DNA of 9,643 bases from an uncultured Pseudomonadota bacterium (GTDB lineage: Bacteria > Pseudomonadota > Gammaproteobacteria > Burkholderiales > Usitatibacteraceae), in assembly GCA_946885905.1 (NCBI GenBank), contig CAMPHL010000055.1, forward strand, positions 1 to 9,643. Reading direction: 5' to 3'. A program made the position numbers and the translations under genes. The notes beneath the pieces were generated by a model, which was given only the letters and a program-made list of their open reading frames with translations, was not told the DNA's origin and did not search any database. Numbering within the stretch: the stretch's first letter is position 1; every line of letters begins with the position of its first letter. Positions 1-6,349 of the stretch are shown piece by piece.

Positions 1-134
1 TCGCCGCGCACGACCTCGAGGTGCAGGCGAAGCTCTACGAGGTCCACCTCGGGGATCCGGGAACGCAGGTGGCGGTCTCCAACGAGCTGCGCGACCAGAT
101 CGCGCGCAAGCTGCGCGAGGACGTCGCGAGCTGA
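1..134 (+). CDS. C-terminal fragment of an unidentified protein
   Basis: An open frame runs in from the left edge (codons begin at base 3) and ends at a TGA at 132-134, giving 43 visible residues. The tail is acidic and basic, contains LGDPGTQVAVSNELRDQIAR, and looks amphipathic and helical. Codons are strongly GC-biased at third positions, as expected for a real gene in this genome. The pattern of a strand followed by a final helix faintly recalls the C-terminal cytoplasmic part of MscS-type channels, but too little is visible to assign a family. A GC-rich hairpin starts 7 bases after the stop. Confidence 0.6.
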   Translation, partial: AAHDLEVQAKLYEVHLGDPGTQVAVSNELRDQIARKLREDVAS

Positions 135-141
135 AGCTCTA

Positions 142-167
142 TCCTCCCTGAGAGAGGGTCGGGAGGA
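142..167. repeat. GC-rich hairpin repeat, copy 1
   Basis: Perfect 7-bp arms TCCTCCC (142-148) and GGGAGGA (161-167) enclose a 12-base loop. It lies just after the stop of the plus-strand gene and before the convergent stop at 204. It has no T-tract, so intrinsic termination is possible but not shown. Similar CCTCC/GGAGG hairpins occur at 3613, 4101 and 7068. Confidence 0.5.
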
Positions 168-203
168 GGGTGGGCGTCTGCGTCTGCGCGACGCGCTAGT
201 CGC

Positions 204-704
204 CTATCTCGGCAGCGGCGCCCCCGCCTGTCCGAAGAAATACCGCCATCCCGTCGGCGTGCGTACGTATGTGTCGCTGAACCAGAGCTTGTAGTCGAAC
301 GCCTCGCCGTTCTGGCGCGTGCCCTTGAGCCAAAGTTTCGCGGTCACGACGGCGGTGTCGTCCACGACGCGCACGGCCTGCGAGTTGTCGATCTCGACCT
401 GCTTTTCGTACGTCCGTGTCTTGTCGCGCGCGGCCTGCTCGATCTGCCTGCCCTGGATCACGGTGCCGTTCGAGAGCACGAGGATCATGGCCGGGTGATG
501 GATGCGCTCGATGGTCGCAGCGTCGTTGCGCTCCACCGCCGCTTGGTACTCGGTGTCGAGGGCGGCGACCGCCTTGCGATCGTCTTCCACCGAACGTGCC
601 GCCGATCCCGTATCCATCTTTCCTCCCGTGGTGCCGCAGGCGCTTGCAAGAAGGCAAGCGACGATCGTGCTCGCCAGGCCGCTCCAGGCCGGTCGTCCCG
701 ACAT
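204..704 (-). CDS. DUF4440/NTF2-like putative lipoprotein
   Basis: A 166-residue protein. Residues 1-22 look like a signal peptide ending in LLASAC, with Cys23 a likely lipidation site (a slightly atypical lipobox, Ala at -3), so an envelope location is inferred. Residues about 40-160 fit the NTF2-like/DUF4440 fold: an N-terminal helix (AALDTEYQAAVERNDAATI), then a curved sheet with NGTVIQGR, AVRVVDDTAVVTAKLW and a terminal GWRYFFGQA. Such proteins are small single-domain enzymes or ligand binders, and no reaction can be read from this sequence. The start is supported by GGAGG five bases upstream of the ATG. It begins 27 bp after the AraC-family gene and is probably its operon partner. Confidence 0.85.
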   Translation of the reverse strand: MSGRPAWSGLASTIVACLLASACGTTGGKMDTGSAARSVEDDRKAVAALDTEYQAAVERNDAATIERIHHPAMILVLSNGTVIQGRQIEQAARDKTRTYEKQVEIDNSQAVRVVDDTAVVTAKLWLKGTRQNGEAFDYKLWFSDTYVRTPTGWRYFFGQAGAPLPR

Positions 705-731
705 GGCGTCCTCCAGAAAATGAAAGCGAGT

Positions 732-1622
732 CTAGGCCGCGGCGGCCGGCTGCGCTGTCACGATCTTGCGCAGTTGCGCGGCGCTGCCGGAGCCGGCGGA
801 GCGGCGCAGCGCCTCGGGGGTGAGCCCGAAGAAGGCGCGGAAGCGCGCCGTGAAGTGGCTGTGGCTGGCGAAGCCCGTATCGAGCGCGATCGAGGTGAGG
901 TCGAGGTTCGAATCGAGCACGGCGTTGAGCGCGCGGGCGAGCCGCTGGCGAACGGTGTATCGATAGACGGAGGTGCCGACTTCGCGGCTGAAGACGTGCG
1001 CGAGGTGATACGGCGAGACGCCCGCGATGCCGGAGAGCTCGTCGAGCGTCCACCTGCGCTCGGGCGATGCGCAGATCGCCTCCTTCACGCGGCGAACGTA
1101 TCGCGAATGGCCGCCACCTTGGGCCCGCCGCCCGGCGCCGAGCGCGGATTCGAGCAGTCCGATGCCCAGCTCCTCGACCAGGAGCGGGTCGGCCTCGTGG
1201 CGCGAGAGCCGGCGCCACAGGAGCCCCTGGGCGAGGATCGCCGCAGGGGAGAGCACGGCGTGGGTGGCGAGAAAGCGTGGGGCGAAGCCATCCCGCGACA
1301 TCGACTTCGGGGCAAGCCGTGCGAGGCCTTCGGAAGACAGGCGCAGAACCAGGCACTCGTCACCGACGTTGCCGGGAAAGGTGATCCGGCAGGGGCTGCC
1401 CGATGCGAGGAACACGGCATGGTTCGGCGTGGCCAGCACGTAACGCCGCGGCCCGTGATGCACCGCGAAGACGCCGGAGATCGGCAACGCCAGCGCGTTG
1501 AGCGCCGGGTACTCGACCTCGGTTCGGACTTCCGGCGTGGGACGGCAGACCACGTGCCCGAGCTCGAAGAGCCGGCCCGTGTAGAGCGTTCGGCGGGTGA
1601 CCCACTCATCCATGCGCGCCAT
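732..1622 (-). CDS. AraC-family transcriptional regulator
   Basis: A 296-residue protein. The last ~110 residues are a typical AraC/XylS DNA-binding domain with two helix-turn-helix units: WTLDELSGIAGVSPYHLAHV, then LDLTSIALDTGFASHSHFTA followed by FRAFFGLTPEALRR. The N-terminal ~150 residues read as a cupin-like sensor domain (ALPISGVFAVHHG, YVLATPNHAVFLASG), so a small-molecule effector is inferred but unknown. The ATG at 1622 follows the PAP2 stop by 17 bp; a second in-frame ATG at 1613 (MDEWVTRR) is equally possible because neither has a clear ribosome-binding site. The close spacing on both sides suggests cotranscription with PAP2 and the DUF4440 lipoprotein gene. An open frame continues far upstream of 1622, but that part overlaps PAP2 and lacks domain sense. 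Confidence 0.9.
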   Translation of the reverse strand: MARMDEWVTRRTLYTGRLFELGHVVCRPTPEVRTEVEYPALNALALPISGVFAVHHGPRRYVLATPNHAVFLASGSPCRITFPGNVGDECLVLRLSSEGLARLAPKSMSRDGFAPRFLATHAVLSPAAILAQGLLWRRLSRHEADPLLVEELGIGLLESALGAGRRAQGGGHSRYVRRVKEAICASPERRWTLDELSGIAGVSPYHLAHVFSREVGTSVYRYTVRQRLARALNAVLDSNLDLTSIALDTGFASHSHFTARFRAFFGLTPEALRRSAGSGSAAQLRKIVTAQPAAAA

Positions 1623-1639
1623 GCTACGCCCGCGCAGGG

Positions 1640-2233
1640 TCAGGCGCCGACGAGACTCCCATGCAACCTGAACACCCCCCACCCCAGCGCCGCGCCCGCG
1701 GGGATGTCGATGAGGTAATGCTGCTTGGTGAACAGGCAGCTCAGCCCGATGAGGAGCGGGAAAAGGAAGACCGCGCTGCCGTGGCAGTGGTAGCAGTGCA
1801 TCGCGGTCAGCATCGCGACCGAGGTATGCATGCTGGGGAAGCTGTTCGAGGGCGCGTCGAAGCGTTGCACGAACGCGAGGAAGCGCTCGGAGAGCGTCGC
1901 GGGTTTGCGCGGCCGCCAATGCTCCGGCGTGCGCACCGGAAACGCCATGAAGAAGGCGACCTGGAGCGCCAGCAGGAGCATGTAGCTCGACGCCACGAAC
2001 GTGAACTGGCTCGGACTTTCGACCACCAGGTTCACGTAGAGGATCGCCGGGTAGTAGAGGAAGCTGTAGATCCATACCCAGCCCGGCAGGTACGGGATCT
2101 TCTCGTCCAGCGAGAAGCAGAACTCCCGTGGCTCGAACACGGCGTTGCGCTGGCAGAAGAAGTAGAACTGGTAGGCGCCCACGATGAGCACGGCGCTCAG
2201 GACCAGGTTGATGACATAGTTCGCTGTTGTCAT
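1640..2233 (-). CDS. PAP2-superfamily membrane phosphatase
   Basis: A 197-residue protein with about five or six hydrophobic segments, placing it in the cytoplasmic membrane. The PAP2 signatures are visible in the C-terminal half: SNSFPSMHTS (second motif, His acting as acid/base) and SCLFTKQHYLIDIPAG (third motif, with the nucleophilic His and following Asp). The FPSMH form resembles the PAP2_3/inositol-phosphotransferase-like branch rather than the PSGH form of classical lipid phosphatases. The first motif is weak (FPVRTPEHWRP). The substrate is probably a lipid phosphate or phosphoinositol, but this is inference. I chose the ATG at 2233 because it leads directly into the first membrane segment and a -10-like TATAGT sits about 46 bases upstream. 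An ATG at 2278 would add 15 residues but lies inside the operator region. Confidence 0.85.
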   Translation of the reverse strand: MTTANYVINLVLSAVLIVGAYQFYFFCQRNAVFEPREFCFSLDEKIPYLPGWVWIYSFLYYPAILYVNLVVESPSQFTFVASSYMLLLALQVAFFMAFPVRTPEHWRPRKPATLSERFLAFVQRFDAPSNSFPSMHTSVAMLTAMHCYHCHGSAVFLFPLLIGLSCLFTKQHYLIDIPAGAALGWGVFRLHGSLVGA

Positions 2234-2265
2234 TGCCTTCGTCTGCGCCGTCGCCCGAGGAATAA

Positions 2266-2289
2266 GATATGGATGCATACTATATCCAT
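2266..2289. promoter_or_regulatory. Divergent promoter/operator between PAP2 and MarR genes
   Basis: Two overlapping inverted repeats lie in the 54-bp gap. ATGGAT (2269-2274) pairs with ATCCAT (2284-2289), spacer 9. GATAT (2266-2270) pairs with ATATC (2282-2286), spacer 11. On the minus strand TATAGT (2284 to 2279) is a five-of-six match to a -10 box for the PAP2 gene; a -35 box is weak. A MarR dimer bound here would cover this promoter and the start of its own gene, so autoregulation is likely but inferred. Confidence 0.5.
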
Positions 2290-2815
2290 GCGTACTAAAC
2301 GTAAACCCCCCCTCCCGGGCGAGGCCGGCACGGCCTTGCGAAGGCTCAAGTCGCAGATCGCGCTCAACCGGGACTTCCATGGCCGCGGCGAGGCGGCGTT
2401 CCTCGCGCTCTTGTGGACCTGGCAATGCCTGGAGGCGGTGGGGAGGGACTTTTTCCCGCGCCATGGGATCACGGACGTGCAGTTCAACGTGCTGATGATC
2501 CTGTGGGATTACCGCGACCGGCCGCTGCGCCAGCACGAGCTGGCCGAGATCCTGGTGGTGAACCGCGCGAGCGCGGGCGGCGTCATCGCCCGCGTCGAGA
2601 AGGCGGGCTGGCTTTCGCGCGAGGTCGATCCCGGCGACACCCGGGCGCGTCTGGTGCGCCTCACGCGCGCGGGAATCGCCAAGCTGGAGGAGGTGCGCGG
2701 TCCCTACTACCGGATGCTGGGCCGCGTATTCCGCGACTCCGACGGCGCGGCCCTGGACGGCTTCATAAAGTACCTGGATGAGATCCGGTCTCGGCTTTCG
2801 GTGCCGGAAAGGTGA
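2288..2815 (+). CDS. MarR-family transcriptional regulator
   Basis: A 175-residue winged helix-turn-helix protein. A helical N-terminal dimerisation part (TALRRLKSQIALNRDFHG) leads to the DNA-binding core ITDVQFNVLMILWDYRDRPL, then helices LRQHELAEILVVNRASAGG and VIARVEKAGWLSREVDPGD, with the wing at DPGDTRARLVRLTRAG. MarR proteins are usually repressors released by a small ligand or by oxidation; the effector here is unknown. The ATG at 2288 gives a basic start (MRTKRK). An in-frame ATG at 2273 adds five residues and has AGGA about 11 bases upstream, so the start is uncertain. Its stop overlaps the acetyltransferase start in TGATG, implying translational coupling. It is divergent from PAP2, with palindromes between them. 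Confidence 0.92.
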   Translation: MRTKRKPPLPGEAGTALRRLKSQIALNRDFHGRGEAAFLALLWTWQCLEAVGRDFFPRHGITDVQFNVLMILWDYRDRPLRQHELAEILVVNRASAGGVIARVEKAGWLSREVDPGDTRARLVRLTRAGIAKLEEVRGPYYRMLGRVFRDSDGAALDGFIKYLDEIRSRLSVPER

Positions 2816-3609
2816 TGGAGCTTTCCAGCCTGGCCGCCCGTCGCGAGGTGTTCGGCCGCTACGCCAGCGCTCGCCGCGCTGCGCGCATCCCCGGTTACCG
2901 CGTAGACGTGCGGCCCGATGTGACGCGCCACCTTCCCGCGGGCGATTCGGACGAGGCACTGCTGTCGTTCGCGCGATTGGAAGCTGCCGATGCCGAGCGA
3001 AGGATCAGCGAAGAGCTTGCGTACCTGAAGCAGAATGGACTGGAGGCCGAGTGGAAGCTGCACGACTTCGATACGCCAGATGACCTGAAGGCCCGCCTCC
3101 AAGCGCACGGACTGACCTGCCACCAGGTCGAGGCCCTGATGATGCTCGCGCTCGAAGATGCACGGATCGAACCGCGCAGCGTCCCCGGTGTGGTCATCGA
3201 GCAGGCCCAGGGACCGGCGCTCCACGAAATCGCCGCGCTGCAAGAAGAGGTATGGAGCTGCCGGCTGCCATGGCTACCGGATGTCCTGACAGCGATGATC
3301 GATCCCGTCTATTGCGCACGCGCCAACGGCCGGGTGGTGGGGTCGGGCTGGATCGACTTTCACGGCGGCTCCGACTTCGCGCAACTCTGCGGCGGGGCGG
3401 TCGTGGAAGGCTACCGCGGGCGCGGCATCTATTCCTTGCTGTTCGATCGGCGGATTGCGGAAGCCAAAAGGCGCGGTACGCCGTTCATTGCCGTCGATGC
3501 CGCCCCGCTGAGCCGGCCGATCCTGGAAAGCAAGGGGTTCCAGTTCGTGTGCAATACGCATCCGATGCGGACGCGTCCATTCGACACCGGCGCCGTGAGC
3601 CGCGGCTAG
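2815..3609 (+). CDS. GNAT-family N-acetyltransferase
   Basis: A 264-residue protein. The C-terminal half (about 125-255) has the GNAT fold: a central strand segment (RVVGSGWIDFHGG), motif A with the acetyl-CoA pyrophosphate loop in VVEGYRGRGIYSLLFDRR, then FIAVDAAPLSRPILESKGFQ. The first ~120 residues are helical and charged (LAYLKQNGLEAEWKLHDFDT) and match no domain I can name. The acceptor substrate cannot be predicted. The ATG at 2815 shares one base with the MarR stop; the GTG at 2812 would give a four-base overlap and one more residue. GGAAAGG just upstream can serve as ribosome-binding site. A MarR-GNAT pair often means the regulator controls the enzyme, for example in small-molecule detoxification, but that role is inference. 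Confidence 0.9.
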   Translation: MELSSLAARREVFGRYASARRAARIPGYRVDVRPDVTRHLPAGDSDEALLSFARLEAADAERRISEELAYLKQNGLEAEWKLHDFDTPDDLKARLQAHGLTCHQVEALMMLALEDARIEPRSVPGVVIEQAQGPALHEIAALQEEVWSCRLPWLPDVLTAMIDPVYCARANGRVVGSGWIDFHGGSDFAQLCGGAVVEGYRGRGIYSLLFDRRIAEAKRRGTPFIAVDAAPLSRPILESKGFQFVCNTHPMRTRPFDTGAVSRG

Positions 3610-3612
3610 CTG

Positions 3613-3635
3613 TTCCCCTCCCGTGGGGAGGGGAA
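3613..3635. terminator. Hairpin repeat copy 2, likely bidirectional terminator
   Basis: A perfect 10-bp stem, TTCCCCTCCC (3613-3622) and GGGAGGGGAA (3626-3635), closes on a GTG loop. It lies between the convergent stops of the GNAT (3609) and YCII (3641) genes, the position expected of a shared terminator. It lacks a U-tract. It is the strongest stem of the CCTCC/GGAGG hairpins in this window. Confidence 0.6.
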
Positions 3636-3640
3636 GTACC

Positions 3641-3997
3641 TCACGCGAACATCGGCCGGATGTCCATCTCGAACTCGGTGACCCCGCACTTCACGTGCAC
3701 GTCCACGAACTTGTGCGCGTGCTCGAGCGCCTCTTCCTTCGAGGCGACGTCGAAGATCGCGAAGCCGCCGATGAGCTCCTTGGTCTCGCCGAACGGTCCG
3801 TCCACGACGGATCGCTTGCCCTTGCGCAGGGTGATCCGCGTGGAAGCGCTGCTGGGCGCCAACCCTCCCGTCGAGATCAGCTTGCCGGCCTTCATGGCTT
3901 CCGCCCCGAGCTTGCCGATCTCCGCCATGAGCTCCTGGCTGGGCGGCGTGCCCGCTTCGTAGTCGCTGTTGGCCTTCACCATCATCATGTAACGCAT
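3641..3997 (-). CDS. YCII-related domain protein
   Basis: A 118-residue protein with the typical opening MRYMMMVKANSDYEAG and the family's most conserved block, VVDGPFGETKELIGGFAIFD, near the middle, followed by EEALEHAHKFVDVH. YCII-related proteins (often annotated DGPF-domain) are small dimeric ferredoxin-like folds. In many proteobacteria they sit with ECF sigma factors, but none is seen here. No enzymatic role is established for this branch. The start is well fixed: AGGAG lies seven bases upstream of the ATG. An in-frame extension to 4060 exists only because the upstream repeat is open in this frame. It is convergent with the GNAT gene and 136 bp downstream of the hydrolase gene, with two repeats between, so it probably has its own promoter. 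Confidence 0.9.
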   Translation of the reverse strand: MRYMMMVKANSDYEAGTPPSQELMAEIGKLGAEAMKAGKLISTGGLAPSSASTRITLRKGKRSVVDGPFGETKELIGGFAIFDVASKEEALEHAHKFVDVHVKCGVTEFEMDIRPMFA

Positions 3998-4027
3998 CGT
4001 TGTTCTCCTGTGGGTCGAAGCAAGTCG

Positions 4028-4066
4028 CTTCACGCGTTGGTCGAACGGCCCGGGTGCCAATTCGAC
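4028..4066. repeat. GTCGAA-type dispersed repeat, copy A
   Basis: This 39-base stretch matches 5188-5225 at roughly three quarters of positions, starting CTTCA and sharing TGGTCGAA and TTCGAC. Inverted arms GTCGAA (4040-4045) and TTCGAC (4061-4066) enclose 15 bases. In the minus-strand reading the two copies encode similar words (PFDQRVK here, PFDQRMK in copy B), a kind of pseudo-peptide I associate with intergenic repeats in many proteobacterial genomes. Confidence 0.6.
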
Positions 4067-4100
4067 GCTTTTTCCTGTTGCGGTTTGTTGCCGTTCTTAC

Positions 4101-4135
4101 CCCACCCTTGGGAGGAGGGGGCCAGAGGGAGGCTC
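4101..4135. repeat. GC-rich hairpin repeat, copy 3 (degenerate)
   Basis: CCCACCCTTGGGAGGAGGGG shares CTTGGGAGG (4107-4115) exactly with the copy at 7079-7087. Pairing is imperfect (CCC-TT-GGG core with mismatches outside). It ends at the stop codon of the minus-strand hydrolase, so it lies in that gene's 3' region. Confidence 0.45.
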
Positions 4136-5012
4136 AGGACTTCCAGCTCCCCGCCGCGCTCTTCCCATCCAGGAACGGCATCACCGTCGGCACCAGCCTC
4201 GCCGACAGGAACAAGTCGTAGTGCGTCTGGTCCGGCACGATCGCGAGCCGGTTCTTCGACATGTGCTCCCGCTGCCAGCCTGCGTCCTTCAAGCCGCCGC
4301 CGAGCATCTGGTAGAACTTCACGATGTGCTCGTACCTGAACATGTCGCTGTCGGCGTAGACCAGCATCACCGGGCCCTTCAGCCTCGCCACGTCGGCCGA
4401 CCAGTCGTAGTGGCCGCGCATGAAGTTGCCGACGGTGTCGAGCAGGCGCGGGAAGTCCTCCTTCTTCGGCGCCACCTTCATGTACGAGGTGTACATGGGC
4501 GTTTCCTTCATCTGCTCGGCCATCGCGGCGCCCACCGCGTTCTGCATCTCCCGCAGCTCCGGGTAGTAGCCCTCGTCGGAGTAGCCGGCGGAGACGATGA
4601 CGAGGCGCCGAACGCTTTCCGGTTGCTGCACGGCCATGCGGAAAGCCACACCGCCGCCCATCGAGTAGCCCATGACGTCGACCTGCTCGTGGCCCAGCTT
4701 CTTCACGATCGCGGCCATGTCGTCGCCCATCGCCTCGAGGCTCCATGCGCGATCGCCGAGGGCCGTGCGTCCGTGGCCATGCATGTCCACCGCGATCACC
4801 TGGCGGCTCTTCGCCAGCGCCGGCAGCAGGGGACCGAACATGTCGATCGAGCCCATCCCGCCGTGGAGGAGGAGAAGGGGCTCTCCGATACCGTGGAGCT
4901 CGTAGTAGTAGTTCACCCCGTTCACATCGAGGTGTCCGGATTTGGTGGGGGCAGCAAGGGCCATGGTGGTCAGTGCGAAGAGTGCGAGGAATAGGGCAAA
5001 CAGCCGGCTCAT
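4134..5012 (-). CDS. Exported alpha/beta hydrolase
   Basis: A 292-residue protein. Residues 1-21 (MSRLFALFLALFALTTMALA) form a signal peptide with a probable cut after Ala20 or Ala21, so a periplasmic or secreted enzyme is inferred. The alpha/beta-hydrolase landmarks are in order: oxyanion-hole HGGMG at 50-54, DMHGHGRT at 76-83, nucleophile elbow GYSMGG with Ser117, acid candidate Asp221 or Asp223 in VYADSDMF, and catalytic His264 in PDQTHYDLF. The full triad suggests an active esterase or related hydrolase, but the substrate is unknown. Start choice is firm: AGGAG lies six to seven bases upstream of the ATG, and the signal peptide begins there. Repeats of the GTCGAA type lie beyond both ends of the gene. 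Confidence 0.92.
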   Translation of the reverse strand: MSRLFALFLALFALTTMALAAPTKSGHLDVNGVNYYYELHGIGEPLLLLHGGMGSIDMFGPLLPALAKSRQVIAVDMHGHGRTALGDRAWSLEAMGDDMAAIVKKLGHEQVDVMGYSMGGGVAFRMAVQQPESVRRLVIVSAGYSDEGYYPELREMQNAVGAAMAEQMKETPMYTSYMKVAPKKEDFPRLLDTVGNFMRGHYDWSADVARLKGPVMLVYADSDMFRYEHIVKFYQMLGGGLKDAGWQREHMSKNRLAIVPDQTHYDLFLSARLVPTVMPFLDGKSAAGSWKS

Positions 5013-5167
5013 TTTGCTCTCCTGTGGAGGTAGAGAAGCAGGGCCATGAGGGTTCCGCCGGGCATCACGGCTTCCAAGCACATAGGGGCCCACTGCGGCG
5101 CCCCAGGCGCGTAGCTTGCTGAAGAGACTGGCGTTTTCCACGTTCCCGCTCCGATTCGATGGGTTCG

Positions 5168-5188
5168 GGCCCCGAGACCGTCGGGGCC
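5168..5188. repeat. Strong GC hairpin upstream of the hydrolase
   Basis: Perfect 8-bp arms GGCCCCGA (5168-5175) and TCGGGGCC (5181-5188) close on a 5-base loop and abut repeat copy B. No gene ends here on either strand (hydrolase starts at 5012, the next plus-strand gene at 5311), so it is probably part of a repeat rather than a terminator. I found no convincing promoter in the rest of the 5013-5310 gap. Confidence 0.45.
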
Positions 5189-5225
5189 TTCATCCGCTGG
5201 TCGAATGGGCGGGCGGGATTTCGAC
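5188..5225. repeat. GTCGAA-type dispersed repeat, copy B
   Basis: This is the second copy of the 4028-4066 repeat, in the same orientation. Arms GTCGAA (5200-5205) and TTCGAC (5220-5225) enclose 14 bases. Together the copies bracket the hydrolase gene as a direct repeat about 1.16 kb apart. Confidence 0.6.
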
Positions 5226-5310
5226 AGGTGCGTTCGCGCAAAGAGATCACTTCGCTGCCAGGGCTTCCTTCAACCCGGGCACGAACTCCATGCCCTGCTA
5301 CGATTCCCCC

Positions 5311-5649
5311 ATGCCCCCCAAAGACAAGCAGCCCACGCGCAAATCCCGGATCGACGCGGTCCTCAAGCAGATTCCGGGCGTCACCGCGAAGAACATCGGC
5401 GGCCTCGACGCCTACCTCGTGAATGACCGGATGTTCGCCTGCATCAACGGGAATGGGGTGGGCCTGCGATTGCCGGTCAAGACGGCGCGGGAGCTGCAGT
5501 TTTCGCGTGGAGACGTGTCGCCTTTCCAGCCGCGCGGCGTGCCGACCACGCAGGAGTGGATCCAGATCGATCGCGAAGACGCCTCGGAGTACGAGAAGGA
5601 CCTGGAGCTCTTCCGGGCGAGCGCGGACTTCGTGAAAGGCGGGCGGTAG
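5311..5649 (+). CDS. Small TfoX N-domain-like protein
   Basis: A 112-residue soluble protein. After a basic, lysine-rich start (MPPKDKQPTRKSR) come a helix (IDAVLKQIPGVTAKNIGG) and strands LDAYLVNDRMFACINGNGVG and LRLPVKTARELQF, then SPFQPRGVPTTQEWIQIDRE and a C-terminal helix. The order 'nnMFACinGnGvgLRLP ... pF.P.g....eWiqi' resembles the TfoX N-terminal domain and related MmcQ/YjbR-like folds. The resemblance is by eye, so the family is tentative. These domains often occur as stand-alone proteins of unknown function. An in-frame ATG at 5290 would add seven residues; neither start has a clear Shine-Dalgarno sequence. It is monocistronic and convergent with the Uma2 gene. Confidence 0.7.
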   Translation: MPPKDKQPTRKSRIDAVLKQIPGVTAKNIGGLDAYLVNDRMFACINGNGVGLRLPVKTARELQFSRGDVSPFQPRGVPTTQEWIQIDREDASEYEKDLELFRASADFVKGGR

Positions 5650-5672
5650 GCTTCAGGCGACGGCCTTCCGTG

Positions 5673-5694
5673 GCCTGCCGCGGGCCGGCCAGGC
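5673..5694. terminator. Possible bidirectional terminator hairpin
   Basis: GCCTG (5673-5677) and CAGGC (5690-5694) flank a very GC-rich loop containing CGCGGGCCGG, between the convergent stops at 5649 and 5701. The stem is short and there is no T-run, so this rests mainly on position. Confidence 0.3.
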
Positions 5695-5700
5695 AAGGCG

Positions 5701-6276
5701 CTAGAACAGCTCGCCAAACTCGATGAAGACCTCGGGGAGCGCAAGACATTTCACGCTCTGTCCCGGCTTCACGACGCTGCTCGTGCCGTATCCCTTTGCG
5801 CCCGCGTCTCGAAAGACGTGGACGACCTGCTCGTTGACATCGACGACCCAGAGCTCGGCTACCCCGCAGCGAGCGTAGAGCGGCGCCTTGGTTCGCAGGT
5901 CGAAGCGGACTGTGGTGTCGGACACCTCGACCGCCAGCAGGACATCGGCCGCAGTGGGTAGGGAACGTTCGTATTCGTCCTCACGCGGCTTGAGAAGCAC
6001 CAGGTCCGGCTCCGGAACCGACCGATCGGAAATGACGAGCGGATTCTGCACGGAAACGATGGCTCGGTCACCGGAGCGCTCGATGAACAACCGGGTGAGC
6101 TTGTTCACCCGCTTCAGGTGCGGGCCTCCGATGGGCGCCATCTCTATGATCTCCCCTTCGATCAGTTCCAGCCGCGCGTTGGGCGCGAACACGCCCCCCT
6201 CGCCCATGCGGAGGTACTCCTCGGCACTGATCAGGTGCTTCTTGGGGTACTCGAGACTTGCGCTCATCACGGCCAT
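5701..6276 (-). CDS. Uma2-family PD-(D/E)XK nuclease-fold protein
   Basis: A 191-residue protein matching the Uma2 family (formerly DUF820) along its whole length: ISAEEYLRMGE near the start, LELIEGEIIEMAPIGGPH (about 35-55), SVPEPDLVLL (acidic residue of the core), LLAVEVSDTTVRFDLRTKAP (E-x-S plus downstream Lys) and AELWVVDVNEQVVHVFRD. The core Asp, Glu and Lys are present, so a nuclease active site looks intact, although activity is unproven for most members. The ATG at 6276 (MAVMSAS) and that at 6267 are both possible, as neither has a ribosome-binding site. Uma2 genes are abundant in cyanobacteria and scattered in other phyla, consistent with transfer. It is divergent from the TauE-like permease with an 8-bp inverted repeat between. 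Confidence 0.9.
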   Translation of the reverse strand: MAVMSASLEYPKKHLISAEEYLRMGEGGVFAPNARLELIEGEIIEMAPIGGPHLKRVNKLTRLFIERSGDRAIVSVQNPLVISDRSVPEPDLVLLKPREDEYERSLPTAADVLLAVEVSDTTVRFDLRTKAPLYARCGVAELWVVDVNEQVVHVFRDAGAKGYGTSSVVKPGQSVKCLALPEVFIEFGELF

Positions 6277-6298
6277 GTTAGGTGAAAAACGCCGGCTG

Positions 6299-6321
6299 GT
6301 TCGGTGGCGTTGACACCGAAC
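6299..6321. promoter_or_regulatory. 8-bp inverted repeat in the Uma2/TauE divergent gap
   Basis: GTTCGGTG (6299-6306) and CACCGAAC (6314-6321) pair perfectly around a 7-base spacer. A consensus -35 TTGACA (6310-6315) facing the permease gene overlaps the spacer and right arm, but no good -10 follows at 16-18 bases. It could be an operator or an RNA hairpin. A second small palindrome, CCGAT-CCA-ATCGG (6336-6348), ends two bases before the permease ATG. Confidence 0.45.
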
Positions 6322-6349
6322 GCCCCGCCTCACGACCGATCCAATCGGC

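Noticed and set aside
196..1718. Long open frames on both strands across the lipoprotein and AraC genes (for example minus 196-1356 and plus 495-1718)
   Set aside because: They are rich in Arg, Ala, Gly and Pro, contain no domain pattern, and overlap recognised genes; typical of GC-rich alternative frames.
1661..2287. Long N-terminal extension of the MarR frame across the PAP2 gene
   Set aside because: It is antisense to PAP2, has no domain sense, and the MarR homology begins after the ATG at 2288.
2234..2959. Upstream extension of the PAP2 frame
   Set aside because: It is antisense to MarR; the membrane protein begins at 2233 and the likely promoter lies at 2279-2284.
4221..4994. 257-codon plus-strand open frame opposite the hydrolase
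   Set aside because: It is His- and Val-rich with no motif, while the minus strand carries a full hydrolase triad and signal peptide.
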